Shown: positions 20,724 through 30,736, counted from the first letter of the stretch. The stretch is DNA of 64,000 bases from Pelagibacteraceae bacterium AG-325-C10 (GCA_003282975.1 QBYD01000001.1:1-64000), one strand, 5' to 3'. Numbers and translations: made by a program. The notes: generated from the letters alone by a model not told the origin.

Positions 20724-21448
20724 ATAATTTTTGGAATGCTTAATTTATTTTGAACGTTATGTTTTTTCAATAAATCTTCAACAAAACCTTCTTTTATAAG
20801 CTTAGAAATAAAGTTATTTAAAAAATCTAAAATCTCAGGGTTTCCTTTTTTAATACCAATTGATTGTTTTATAAATGTAAATGGGATAGTTGTCATTTTA
20901 AACTCATTGTTAGTTTCAATTTCTTCAATAAGTTTTGGTTTTAAACCAGCAAGAACATTAACTTTTTTTTCTCTAAATATTTTATGAGATTCTTCAATTG
21001 TATTAACTCTTATTAATTCAACATTTTTAAAGTTTTCAGTTAACCATAAATCATATGCACTTCTCTCCAAAACTGCTACTTTTGTTCCTGCTATATTTAC
21101 ATCCTCATTTGTTTTAAAATTATCTTTGCTCCTAAAAATAAAATTTGCATCAATATTTACATAAGAATTACTGAAATCTATTGTTTTAGATCTCTCTTTT
21201 TCGCATGCAATATTTCCTATGTCCCATTTATTATTATTTACTTCATCAGCTAGCAGTCCTGGTTTAGCAAATAGGACTAATTCATGTTTGACGTTTAATT
21301 CTTTAGCAAGTCGTTTTCCAATTCCAGGTGAAACTCCATCGGGTAATCCAGATGTATCTTTTCCATTAATAAGTAAAAAATTACTCATATTCAAACCAAT
21401 CCGCAGTACACCTGTAGGTGCTAATTTTTTTGAAATAACATCAATCAT
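20720..21448 (-). CDS. Family 3 periplasmic-binding-protein-like domain without signal peptide
   Basis: 242 aa; GVLRIGLNMSNF...GKRLAKELN...WDIGNIACEKERSKTIDFSNSY resembles SBP_bac_3, but the N-terminus (MIDVISKKLAPTGVLRIG) has no hydrophobic leader. Confidence 0.75.
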   Translation of the reverse strand: MIDVISKKLAPTGVLRIGLNMSNFLLINGKDTSGLPDGVSPGIGKRLAKELNVKHELVLFAKPGLLADEVNNNKWDIGNIACEKERSKTIDFSNSYVNIDANFIFRSKDNFKTNEDVNIAGTKVAVLERSAYDLWLTENFKNVELIRVNTIEESHKIFREKKVNVLAGLKPKLIEEIETNNEFKMTTIPFTFIKQSIGIKKGNPEILDFLNNFISKLIKEGFVEDLLKKHNVQNKLSIPKII

Positions 21449-21503
21449 TAAAAACTTTTTTTTTATATATTATATATTAATTTGATTTTTTAAATTTATT
21501 TAA

Positions 21504-22187
21504 ATGAACAGTGTAGAAAAAAAAATAATTGCAATTGGAGGTGTTGGTATATCACCTGAATCAGATGAAAAATTAGATCTTCATATTTTAAGTCATTCAA
21601 GAAAAACTAAAAATAGTATTGGTTTTTTAGGTACTGCTAGCAAAGACGATAAAGAAAAGATTAATAAATTTTATAAAAGATTTGAAAATACCAATTCACA
21701 CTTATCTCATTTTAATCTTACCTCTAATGTAAATAATTTTTCAGAATGGCTGCTAAGTAAAGACATAGTTTACGTTGGGGGTGGTAATACTTTTTTTATG
21801 CTAGAAATTTGGAAAAAAAATGATTTAGAAAAAGTGTTTAAAATTGCTTATGAAAAGGGAATTATTTTATCTGGCGTTAGTGCTGGTGCTGTTTGCTGGT
21901 TTGATTGGATATTGTCAGACTCTATGGGCCAAGGTTTTGAGCCATTAAAGGGAATTGGTTTAATAAAAGGAGGCTGCACCCCTCATTCATCTAATGCTGA
22001 AAGATTAAATAAGTTTGAATTTAATATCAAAAATAACAAATTACCTGAAGGTATAGCTATTGATGATGGTGTGGCAGTAGTTTTTATTGACGGAAAACCA
22101 ACTGAAGTTTATTCTACTTTTGATAATCATAACGCCTATTTTTTAGATAAAAATAAAAGAATTAATCTTAAAGAATATATAAAATAA
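21504..22187 (+). CDS. Peptidase E-like (S51 family) protein
   Basis: 227 aa; VYVGGGNTFFMLEIW and LSGVSAGAVCWFDW (nucleophile SAG) motifs. Confidence 0.88.
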   Translation: MNSVEKKIIAIGGVGISPESDEKLDLHILSHSRKTKNSIGFLGTASKDDKEKINKFYKRFENTNSHLSHFNLTSNVNNFSEWLLSKDIVYVGGGNTFFMLEIWKKNDLEKVFKIAYEKGIILSGVSAGAVCWFDWILSDSMGQGFEPLKGIGLIKGGCTPHSSNAERLNKFEFNIKNNKLPEGIAIDDGVAVVFIDGKPTEVYSTFDNHNAYFLDKNKRINLKEYIK

Positions 22188-22188
22188 T

Positions 22189-23343
22189 ATGACTAGTATC
22201 GCTGCAAGCAAAAAAATCCACAGTATTGAAGATGCAAGAATTTTAGCAAAAAAAAGAATGCCTAAATTAATGTTCGATTTTGTTGATGGTGCTTCAGGAG
22301 ATGAAAAACTTTGTGAAATTAATAGTACGGCTTTAGATCAGATTAGACTTGAACCTAAAGTTTTAAGAAATGTTGAAGATAGAAACTTAAAAACAAAATT
22401 TTTAGATATTGAGTTTGATCAACCCTTTGGTTTTTCTCCAATGGGTATGTGTAATTTAACTTGGACTGGTGCAGACAAAATGCTTGCTAAAGAAAGTGTT
22501 GTAAACAATATACCTGCCTGTGTATCAATGGCATCATCAACATCATTAGAAAAAATGTATGAACTATCAGAAGGTCGTTCATGGATTCAATTATATAATT
22601 TTCAAGAAAGTTTTATAATGGAGCTTTTACAAAGAGCAGAACAGACTGGTTATAAAGTAGCTATACTAACCGTAGATGTACCAATTCAGTTTAGAAGAGC
22701 TAAAGATAATAAAAATGGATTTACAGTGCCTTTTAAAATTGGACCTAAACAAATATTTGATTTTGCAACCCACCCTATTTGGTCATTGTCAACTTTGTTA
22801 GGTGGCATTCCAAAACCTATGAATTACGAAACATCAAAAAATGGTACCAAATTTGTTAGAAGTGAAAGTAGAGGGGCAACAGATTGGGAAACTTTAAAAA
22901 GAGTAAGGGATACATGGAAAGGTAAATTGATAATTAAAGGGGTGATGTCACCAGAGGATGCTACTAAAATTAAATCAGAAGGTGTTGATGCTATTCAAGT
23001 ATCAAATCATGGTGGAAGACAATTAGATAGTGCCACTGCTGCTATTGAAGCTTTGCCTCTAATTAGAAACGCACTTGGTAAAGAATTTCCTTTACTTTTC
23101 GATAGTGGAATAAGAGGTGGAAGCGATATCATTAGAGCTTTAGCTTTGGGTGCTAACTATGTGATGCTTGGAAGACCATTAATGTACGGGATAGGTGCTG
23201 ATGGTGAGAAAGGATTAAGAAGAATTTTAGATATAATTAAAGATGAATTAAGCACTGCACTTGGTCTAGTTGGTTTAACTGACATAAACGATGTGTCATC
23301 AGAAATTATTGCTAAAAAATTTATTCAAAATATGAAATACTAA
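22189..23343 (+). CDS. FMN-dependent alpha-hydroxy-acid oxidase/dehydrogenase
   Basis: 384 aa; LIIKGVMSPEDATKIKSEGVDAIQVSNHGGRQLD and FDSGIRGGSDIIRALALGANYVMLGRP motifs. Confidence 0.93.
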   Translation: MTSIAASKKIHSIEDARILAKKRMPKLMFDFVDGASGDEKLCEINSTALDQIRLEPKVLRNVEDRNLKTKFLDIEFDQPFGFSPMGMCNLTWTGADKMLAKESVVNNIPACVSMASSTSLEKMYELSEGRSWIQLYNFQESFIMELLQRAEQTGYKVAILTVDVPIQFRRAKDNKNGFTVPFKIGPKQIFDFATHPIWSLSTLLGGIPKPMNYETSKNGTKFVRSESRGATDWETLKRVRDTWKGKLIIKGVMSPEDATKIKSEGVDAIQVSNHGGRQLDSATAAIEALPLIRNALGKEFPLLFDSGIRGGSDIIRALALGANYVMLGRPLMYGIGADGEKGLRRILDIIKDELSTALGLVGLTDINDVSSEIIAKKFIQNMKY

Positions 23344-23347
23344 TAAT

Positions 23348-25090
23348 ATGTCAGAAAAAAAAATTAGAGGTGGTTCGTTAATAGCAAGAGCTTTAAAAGA
23401 TAAAGGGATACAACATGTTTTTACGTTATCTGGGGGTTTTTGTAACCCAGCTTTAGAGGGATTCATGGAATGTCAAATGGAGGTTATAAACTGTCCTCAT
23501 GAACAAATTGCAGGTCATATTGCTGATGGCCATACTAGAATTACTCGAAAACCAGCTGTTTGTCTTGTTGGACCGGAAGGTTTTGCAAACGCCGTACCTT
23601 CTATGATGGAAGCTTGGGGTGAAAGATCGCCAGTAATTTTTATTACTGGTTCTAGTAGTTTAAAAAGACAAGGTTCAGGAGGTTTTAAAGAAATAGATGA
23701 TGTTTCTATTGCCGCACCCTTAACAAAGTATAGCGCAAGCATAACAGATGGTACTAGAATCAGAGAGTTTGTAGACAAAGCATACAGAATAGCAACAAAT
23801 GGATATCCTGGTGCGGTTCATTTAAGTTTACCCGTTGATATTATGTTTTCTTCTTTTTCTGAAGATGCAGGACTTGAGGAAAGACCTTTTTCTCATCAAG
23901 CAAAACCAGTTGATAAAGCATGGCCTGATCCAAAAAATATTTCTGAAATATTAGAGCTTGCATGCAATGCAAAAAAACCAGTTTTAATTGGTGGGCATGG
24001 AGTTTGGTGGTCTGAGTCTGAAAAAAAATTAGAAGATGTTGGAAACAATTTATCAATTCCAATTTTTAATATTCCTTACCATCAAAAATTATTAGGAGAA
24101 GAAGCTAATGCTTATATGGGCTTAGCAGATATTCATCAGTATCCTCCATCAAAGTTTGCATTACACGAGTCTGATTTAGTGTTAATGGTTGGAGCAAGAT
24201 TAGATAATCAGATGAATTTTGGAAATCCTCCTCTTTTTCCAAAATCAACTAAACTTGTTTGTGTTAATGGGTCTCATGAAGAAATTGAACTTAATAGAGC
24301 AGCAGATATTAATCTATTATGTGATCCAGGTGTATTTTTAGATACATTAAAAAATCTTAAAAAAAATAATAAATGGAATTTAGGAAACGATTGGTTTGAT
24401 CTTAATAAATTAAAAAAACAAGAATGGGTTGATAAAACTTTAGAAGATCTAAGTAAAGAAACTAAAGAAGCGCAGTCAAATGGAGGAAAAATGCATCCAC
24501 TTCAACTAGCTTTAGATGTTCAAGATGCTATTGGAGAAAAAGATTGGTTAGTCATAGATGGGGGTAATACTCATTTCTGGTCAGAAATTGCAATTAATAT
24601 TGCAGGATCAAAAGGAAAAAAAATTGGTGGAATTTTACATCCTGGAACATTTAGTATGTTGGGTGTTGGCGTACCTTTTGCATTGTCTGCAAAAAATACA
24701 CACCCTGACTCAAATGTAATTTTAATTAGTGGTGATGGAGCTTTTCTTTCTGGAGGCTTATCAATTGAAGCTGCATTTCAAGAGAATAAACCAATAGTAG
24801 TTGTGATAGATAATAATGGAGGTTTGGATTGTATTTCTCAACAACAAGAACGTTTGTTTGATAGCGGAAAACACTTTGCTACAGATTTTAGAGACATACC
24901 ATTTCATAAAATTTTTGAGGGATTCGGTGGACATGGTGAGTTAGTTACAAAAAGAGAAGAATTAGCCCCAGCATTAAAAAGAGCTATGGAAAGTGGAAAA
25001 ACTGCTTGTATAAACGTCAAAGCTAAAGGTGTAATAAGCCCAATAGTTGCAGCAGTCAGCGATAAAAGAGATAAGGCTTCAATAGAATAA
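23348..25090 (+). CDS. ThDP-dependent enzyme of the acetolactate synthase/decarboxylase superfamily
   Basis: 580 aa; FTLSGGFCNPALEG, CPHEQIAGHIADGHTRITRKP, and ThDP motif SGDGAFLSGGLSIEAAFQENKPIVVVIDNN. Confidence 0.9.
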   Translation: MSEKKIRGGSLIARALKDKGIQHVFTLSGGFCNPALEGFMECQMEVINCPHEQIAGHIADGHTRITRKPAVCLVGPEGFANAVPSMMEAWGERSPVIFITGSSSLKRQGSGGFKEIDDVSIAAPLTKYSASITDGTRIREFVDKAYRIATNGYPGAVHLSLPVDIMFSSFSEDAGLEERPFSHQAKPVDKAWPDPKNISEILELACNAKKPVLIGGHGVWWSESEKKLEDVGNNLSIPIFNIPYHQKLLGEEANAYMGLADIHQYPPSKFALHESDLVLMVGARLDNQMNFGNPPLFPKSTKLVCVNGSHEEIELNRAADINLLCDPGVFLDTLKNLKKNNKWNLGNDWFDLNKLKKQEWVDKTLEDLSKETKEAQSNGGKMHPLQLALDVQDAIGEKDWLVIDGGNTHFWSEIAINIAGSKGKKIGGILHPGTFSMLGVGVPFALSAKNTHPDSNVILISGDGAFLSGGLSIEAAFQENKPIVVVIDNNGGLDCISQQQERLFDSGKHFATDFRDIPFHKIFEGFGGHGELVTKREELAPALKRAMESGKTACINVKAKGVISPIVAAVSDKRDKASIE

Positions 25091-25094
25091 ACTT

Positions 25095-25430
25095 ATGGCA
25101 ACATTATCCTCTCACTTACTTAATTCAGTTGATGGGACTCATGCTAATGGCGTTAAAGTTATTATTAATCAAATAAATTCATCTGGAAATAAAATAATTT
25201 TTTTTGAAACTGAAACTGATAGTGGAGGTAGAATTTTAAAAGATTTTAATCTTTCAGAAGACGATTGTAAATGTGATTATGAAATGATCTGTAAAACGTC
25301 TGATTATTTTTCTAAAAAAAAAATTGTATCTGAAATAATTATTAAATTTAGAATGGAAGATCCAAAAAAAAAATATCACTTACCTATTATCATATCTCCG
25401 AATGGTTATTCAATTTGGTGGTCTCAATAA
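25095..25430 (+). CDS. Transthyretin-like / HIUase-family protein with divergent C-terminal motif
   Basis: 111 aa; LSSHLLNSVDGTHANGVKVII and YHLPIIISPNGYSIWWSQ match the family framework, but YRGS is replaced. Confidence 0.75.
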   Translation: MATLSSHLLNSVDGTHANGVKVIINQINSSGNKIIFFETETDSGGRILKDFNLSEDDCKCDYEMICKTSDYFSKKKIVSEIIIKFRMEDPKKKYHLPIIISPNGYSIWWSQ

Positions 25431-25476
25431 TTAATTATTAATTAAATTTTTTATGTTTAAAAATATAAAATTAAAT

Positions 25477-26598
25477 ATGTCGAGGAGAATAAGAAGAACT
25501 CCGTATACAAACCGAGTTGAAGAATATGGTGTTTCAGATTTCACTGTTGTAAATCACATGCTTTTACCAAAAGGGTTTAAAAATTCAGTTGAAGAGGATT
25601 ATTGGCATTTAAGTAAAGATGTACAAATTTGGGATGTGTCTTGTCAAAGACAAGTACAAATTAGTGGGCCTGATGCTGCTGAACTTGTTCAAAAATTAAC
25701 TCCACGTTCATTACAAAATATGGAAACTGGAAAATGTTTTTATATTCCGATGTTAAATGAAAATGGTGGAATGATAAATGATCCAGTATTACTTAAGTTA
25801 GATGATGATATGTTTTGGATATCAATAGCAGACTCAGATATTTTGTTGTGGGCAAAAGGTTATGCTTTAGGTTTAAACTTAGATGTAAAAATTGAAGAGC
25901 CAGATGTTTATCCTTTAGCGATTCAAGGACCTAAATCAGAAGATTTAATGGTATCAGTATTTGGTGAAGAAATAAGAAAAATTAAATTTTTTAATTTTAG
26001 AGTATTAGATTTTGAGGGAACAAAACAAATTGTTGCAAGATCTGGCTACAGCAAACAAGATGGTTTTGAGATTTATTTTAAAGTCCATGAAAATTATTTT
26101 GACAAAATTGAAATGGGTGAAAAACTTTGGGATACAATCTGGCAAGCTGGAAAAGAATTTAATATCTCTCCTGGTTGTCCAAATTTAATTGATAGAATTG
26201 AATGTGGGCTTATGTCTTATGGAAATGATTTTACTGGGGAAAATAATCCATTTGAGTGTAACTTAGATAAATATTGTCCAACTAATGCCTCTCACGAATA
26301 TATTGGAAAAACAGCTTTAACAAAAATTCAAAATGAAGGTATCAATCAAAGAATGAGAGGCATTATATTTGATGGAGATCCCTGCCCAGCTACTAGTCAA
26401 CCTTTAAAAGTACTTTCAAAAGATAATAAAAAGATTGGACAAATTACATCTGGTATTTTTTCTCCAAGAATTAAAAAAAATATTGGATTATCAATGATTT
26501 TAAAAGACCATTGGGAAATTGGAGAAAATGTATTTGTTGAAACTCTTAATGGAGACAAAAGAAATGGGACGATAACATCTTTGCCATTTACAGATTAA
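25477..26598 (+). CDS. dmdA: DmdA-like dimethylsulfoniopropionate demethylase (GcvT family)
   Basis: Start at internal MSRRIRRTPYTNRVEEYGVSDFTVVNHMLLP; VQIWDVSCQRQVQISGPDA, AIQGPKSEDLM, IERxGLMSYGNDFTGENNPFEC resemble alphaproteobacterial DmdA from recall. Function needs phylogeny. Confidence 0.75.
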   Translation: MSRRIRRTPYTNRVEEYGVSDFTVVNHMLLPKGFKNSVEEDYWHLSKDVQIWDVSCQRQVQISGPDAAELVQKLTPRSLQNMETGKCFYIPMLNENGGMINDPVLLKLDDDMFWISIADSDILLWAKGYALGLNLDVKIEEPDVYPLAIQGPKSEDLMVSVFGEEIRKIKFFNFRVLDFEGTKQIVARSGYSKQDGFEIYFKVHENYFDKIEMGEKLWDTIWQAGKEFNISPGCPNLIDRIECGLMSYGNDFTGENNPFECNLDKYCPTNASHEYIGKTALTKIQNEGINQRMRGIIFDGDPCPATSQPLKVLSKDNKKIGQITSGIFSPRIKKNIGLSMILKDHWEIGENVFVETLNGDKRNGTITSLPFTD

Positions 26599-26617
26599 AT
26601 AGCTATATATACCATCT

Positions 26618-27742
26618 ATGTTTAAAGCAGTAATAGCAGGTTATTCAAGATCACCTTTTACAATGGCTAGAAAAGGTGAATTAATAGACGTAAAACCTGT
26701 AAACTTACTAGCTGAAGTTATCAATAATCTTGTTTCAAAAACTAATGTTAATAAAGCTGATATTGAAGATATTGTAATTGGTTGTGCTTTTCAGACTGGT
26801 GAACAATGTTTTAATATTGGAAAACTAGTAACCTTTCTGACAGATATGGACATCAAAACTTCAGGAATGACAGTGGATAGATGGTGTGGGTCTTCAATGG
26901 AAGGTATTCACATTGCTGCTGGGAAAATAGCAATGGGATCTGGAAAAATTTTTATTTGTGGAGGTGTAGAAAGCATGACTAGAGTAACAACTGGTTTTGA
27001 TTCTATGCCATATCCTTATGACGGGAAAGAAAACCCAAATGTTTACTTTTCAATGGGAACTACTGCTGAAAATGTTGCAAAACAATATTCCATCTCAAGA
27101 ATGGAACAGCAAGAATTTGCAATTTCAAGTCATCAAAAAGCATTTGAAGCACAATCCAAAGGAAATTTTAAAAATGAGATAGTTTCAATTGGAGACTGTT
27201 CTCAAGACAGCAATATAAGACCTAATAGTAATCAAGAAAAATTGGATAGTTTAAAATTAGCATTCGATCAAAATGGAACTGTGACTGCAGCAACTTCATC
27301 GCCACTGACTGATGGTGCAGCAGCTACTTTGATTTGTGAGGAGCAATATGCAAAAGATAATAATTTAGAAATTTTAGGTAGAATTGTCTCTACATCTGTT
27401 CAAGGATGTAAAGCTGATACAATGGGCTTAGGTCCAATTGGTGCTACTCAAAAAGCTTTAGCAAGAGCTAAATTATCAATAAAAGATATTGATATTGTAG
27501 AACTTAATGAAGCATTTGCATCTCAATCTTTGGCTTGCATAAAAGACCTACAAATAGATCCAAGCAAAGTAAACTTGGATGGTGGAGCATTAGCTTTAGG
27601 TCATCCCCTTGGAGCAACAGGTGCTAGAATTACAGGTAAAGTAGCCCAATTATTAAAAAGAGAAAATAAAAAATATGCGTTGGCTTCTCAATGTATAGGC
27701 CTTGGAATGGGAATTGCCACAATAATTGAGTCTATAGATTAA
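26618..27742 (+). CDS. Acetyl-CoA acetyltransferase (thiolase)
   Basis: 374 aa; MTVDRWCGSSMEGIHIAAGKI, VELNEAFASQSLA, GGALALGHPLGATGARI, ASQCIGLGMG. Confidence 0.95.
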   Translation: MFKAVIAGYSRSPFTMARKGELIDVKPVNLLAEVINNLVSKTNVNKADIEDIVIGCAFQTGEQCFNIGKLVTFLTDMDIKTSGMTVDRWCGSSMEGIHIAAGKIAMGSGKIFICGGVESMTRVTTGFDSMPYPYDGKENPNVYFSMGTTAENVAKQYSISRMEQQEFAISSHQKAFEAQSKGNFKNEIVSIGDCSQDSNIRPNSNQEKLDSLKLAFDQNGTVTAATSSPLTDGAAATLICEEQYAKDNNLEILGRIVSTSVQGCKADTMGLGPIGATQKALARAKLSIKDIDIVELNEAFASQSLACIKDLQIDPSKVNLDGGALALGHPLGATGARITGKVAQLLKRENKKYALASQCIGLGMGIATIIESID

Positions 27743-27749
27743 TTTACGC

Positions 27750-28628
27750 ATGCAACAATTACCATTTGATAAAAGATCAGGAAAAATTTGGTTCAACAAT
27801 GAATTATGTGAATGGCAAGATGCAAGAGTTCATATAATTAGTCATGGAATGCATTATGCTAGTTTAGTTTTTGAAGGTTTACGAGTTTATAATACCAAGA
27901 TTTTTAAGTTAGAAGAACATACAGATAGACTTTTTAATTCTGCTCAAATTTTAGATATGAAAATCCCTTACTCATATGATGAAATTATCAACGCTACAAA
28001 AAAATTAGTTTCTGATCAAAATATTCAAAATGGATATGTTAGACCTTTTGTTTGGCGAGGTAGTGAAATGATGGGAGTCTCGGCACAAAATACTAAGATC
28101 AATGTTGCAATAGCAATATGGGATTGGCCAACTTACTTTGATGCAGATTTAAAATTAAAAGGTATTAAATTAAATATTTCTAAATGGCAGAGACCTCCTC
28201 AAAATTCATCTCCTTGGGAAAGTAAAGCAGCAGGTTTGTATATGATTTGCACACTTTCAAAACATCAAGCGGAAAAAGAAGGTTACACAGACTCTTTAAT
28301 GTTGGACCATGAGGGAAATATTGCCGAAGCTACAAGTGCTAATATTTTTTTTAAAGATGAAAATAATGAACTGCATACCCCTATTCCAGACTCTTTTTTA
28401 GATGGTATTACTAGAAAAACAGTTATCGATCTTGCAAAATCAAAGAAAATTAAAACACATGAGAGAAAAATATCTCCTAATGAATTACCTAACTTTAAAG
28501 GTTGTTTTATTACTGGTACAGCAGCAGAAGTAACTCCTGTAGGAAATATTTTAGATTATAGTTTTGAAGTTTGTGATTTAATTAAAGATTTATCTTCAAG
28601 TTATGAAAAATTGGTTGGAAAAAATTAA
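27750..28628 (+). CDS. ilvE: Branched-chain-amino-acid aminotransferase-like (PLP class IV)
   Basis: 292 aa; HGMHYASLVFEGLRVYN, GYVRPFVWRG, EATSANIFFKDEN, GCFITGTAAEVTPV. Confidence 0.88.
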   Translation: MQQLPFDKRSGKIWFNNELCEWQDARVHIISHGMHYASLVFEGLRVYNTKIFKLEEHTDRLFNSAQILDMKIPYSYDEIINATKKLVSDQNIQNGYVRPFVWRGSEMMGVSAQNTKINVAIAIWDWPTYFDADLKLKGIKLNISKWQRPPQNSSPWESKAAGLYMICTLSKHQAEKEGYTDSLMLDHEGNIAEATSANIFFKDENNELHTPIPDSFLDGITRKTVIDLAKSKKIKTHERKISPNELPNFKGCFITGTAAEVTPVGNILDYSFEVCDLIKDLSSSYEKLVGKN

Positions 28629-28630
28629 AA

Positions 28631-29485
28631 TTATCTATTAATTCCTCTTAGTCTCTCAGATCTTCTTCTTAAAAGTTCTGCAGTAACTAAAATTAAAGTT
28701 GACATTATAATTAAACAGGTTGCAACTGCCATAATTGTTGGGCTTAATTGCTCTCTTAATCCTACCCACATTTGAATTGGAATAGTTGTATTTTCTAAAC
28801 CAGCTAAAAATAAAACAACTACAACTTCGTCAAATGAAGTTACAAACGCAAACAAAGCTCCAGAGATAACTCCTGGCATAATTAAAGGCAGTGTTATTTT
28901 CATAAATGTATTTACTGGATTGCTTCCTAAACTTGCAGCAGCTCTAGTTACACTATGGTCGAAGCCACTTAATGTTGCAGTTACAGTAATTACAACAAAT
29001 GGAGTTCCTAATATTATATGTGATAAAATAATTCCTGTGTGAGTTGCTGCTAAACCAACTTTAGCCATGAAGAAAAATATTGCTGTTCCTGAAATTATCA
29101 AAGGAACAATCATTGGTGAAATCAACAAAGCCATAAAAGCAGCTTTATATGGCATATGTCTACTACTCAAACCTAGGGCGGCAACTGTTCCAAGAATTGT
29201 TGATCCGATTGTAGCAAAGAAAGCTATAAACAAACTATTTTTTGTTGCTAATCCCCATGGGTTTTTCGTTCCATAAATCATATCTTCATACCATCTTAGA
29301 GAAAAACCTTCTGGGTCAAGTGCTAACATTTTTGACGAAAAGTGAATGTATTGTTCAGCATTAAATGAAAGTGGTAAAATTACAAACAATGGAGCAATTA
29401 AAAAAAAGAATACTAGACCGCAAAATGTTAAATAAGTGTAGTGCCAAATTCTATAATTTAAAGGTGTGTGATTTGGTAATGCCAT
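28631..29485 (-). CDS. Spermidine/putrescine-type ABC transporter permease (PotC-like)
   Basis: 284 aa; AAASLGSNPVNTFMKITLPLIMPGVISGALFAFVTSFDEVVV. Confidence 0.93.
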   Translation of the reverse strand: MALPNHTPLNYRIWHYTYLTFCGLVFFFLIAPLFVILPLSFNAEQYIHFSSKMLALDPEGFSLRWYEDMIYGTKNPWGLATKNSLFIAFFATIGSTILGTVAALGLSSRHMPYKAAFMALLISPMIVPLIISGTAIFFFMAKVGLAATHTGIILSHIILGTPFVVITVTATLSGFDHSVTRAAASLGSNPVNTFMKITLPLIMPGVISGALFAFVTSFDEVVVVLFLAGLENTTIPIQMWVGLREQLSPTIMAVATCLIIMSTLILVTAELLRRRSERLRGINR

Positions 29486-29488
29486 AAA

Positions 29489-30736
29489 TTATCCTAATTT
29501 TATATTATCAATCCCTACAAGTTTGTTATAAACCCAATAAATTGCTAATACCCCAACTAACAACATAGTGCCTAGGGCTGAAGCAAAAGCCCAATCTAAA
29601 GAACTTTTCATATGATAAGCAATTGTATTACTTATCAAAGACCCACTTGCTCCACCAACTAATGCTGGAGTAATATAATAACCAATAGCTAAGATAAACA
29701 CCAATAAACATCCAGCACCAATACCTGGAATAGTTAAAGGAAAATAAATTTTTACAAAAGAAACTAAAGGTGTTCCACCTAGAGATTTACCCGCTCTCAT
29801 TAAACTCGGAGATATAGTTTTCATAACACTATAAAGAGGCAATACCATAAAAGGTAATAATATTTGCGTCATCGCAACAAATGTTCCAATAACATTATAC
29901 ATTAATTCTGGCCTATTATCATCAGCTGCTAAACCAATCCATACAATCAAATCATTTATTGGTCCTTGTTGTTGAAGTAAAACCATCCAACTTGAAGTTC
30001 TAACTAATAATGACGTCCAAAAGGGAAGTAAAACACAAATCATCAATAAATTACTATATTTCATTGGTAAGGTAGCTAGTAGATGTGAAATTGGATAAGC
30101 AAGAATAAAACAAAAAAGAGTGACCCAAAAAGCTACGTTTATTGTTCTCATCCACAAAATTTTATAAATTCTTCTGTCTTCCTCAACCTGAACAATACTT
30201 CTATCTTGATCAAATCTCATATCCACACCTTTTAGATATTTTGCATATGACCAGTTAGGAGCTGCATTTTTTAAAGCAACTAAATATTCAGGCTGGCCCC
30301 ATCTTTTATGAATTTTAATAAATTGCTCTTTATAATTACCTTCTTCAATCTTGTTAAGTTTTCTAACAGTTTTTTTTATCAAACTACTGAAACCTGATTT
30401 TTCGTAATTTAATCTTGCAATAATTTTTCCATAAGTTTTGTTTTCTTTTAAATATTTTAAATCTTCATATATGGCCTTATAAACAGGCTCATCTGGTAAT
30501 TCTTGTCCATCCCAATTTTCCATAGCTTGGAATGTTTTAGGTAGCATTTTAGTGATCATACGATCATCTACACTTCTAAATAACATGTCCCCTATTGGAA
30601 AAACATAAATTATGAGTATGAATAAGAATAGTGGGGCTACTAGTAAAACTGCCTTTAATTTGTTTTTTCTCTCAGCTTTTTTGAGGCTTTGCTCAAGAGG
30701 TATTCCGTCAGATGATAAAATTTGTTCTCGGCTCAT
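29489..30736 (-). CDS. Spermidine/putrescine-type ABC transporter permease (PotB-like)
   Basis: 415 aa; AYPISHLLATLP..., AGKSLGGTPLVSFVKIYFPLTIPGIGAG. Confidence 0.92.
   Translation of the reverse strand: MSREQILSSDGIPLEQSLKKAERKNKLKAVLLVAPLFLFILIIYVFPIGDMLFRSVDDRMITKMLPKTFQAMENWDGQELPDEPVYKAIYEDLKYLKENKTYGKIIARLNYEKSGFSSLIKKTVRKLNKIEEGNYKEQFIKIHKRWGQPEYLVALKNAAPNWSYAKYLKGVDMRFDQDRSIVQVEEDRRIYKILWMRTINVAFWVTLFCFILAYPISHLLATLPMKYSNLLMICVLLPFWTSLLVRTSSWMVLLQQQGPINDLIVWIGLAADDNRPELMYNVIGTFVAMTQILLPFMVLPLYSVMKTISPSLMRAGKSLGGTPLVSFVKIYFPLTIPGIGAGCLLVFILAIGYYITPALVGGASGSLISNTIAYHMKSSLDWAFASALGTMLLVGVLAIYWVYNKLVGIDNIKLG

Noticed and set aside
21219-21485. Plus-strand 88-aa ORF
   Set aside because: Antisense to the SBP-like gene; shadow ORF.
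23515-24062. Minus-strand ORFs within the ThDP gene
   Set aside because: Shadow ORFs of a well-supported coding region.
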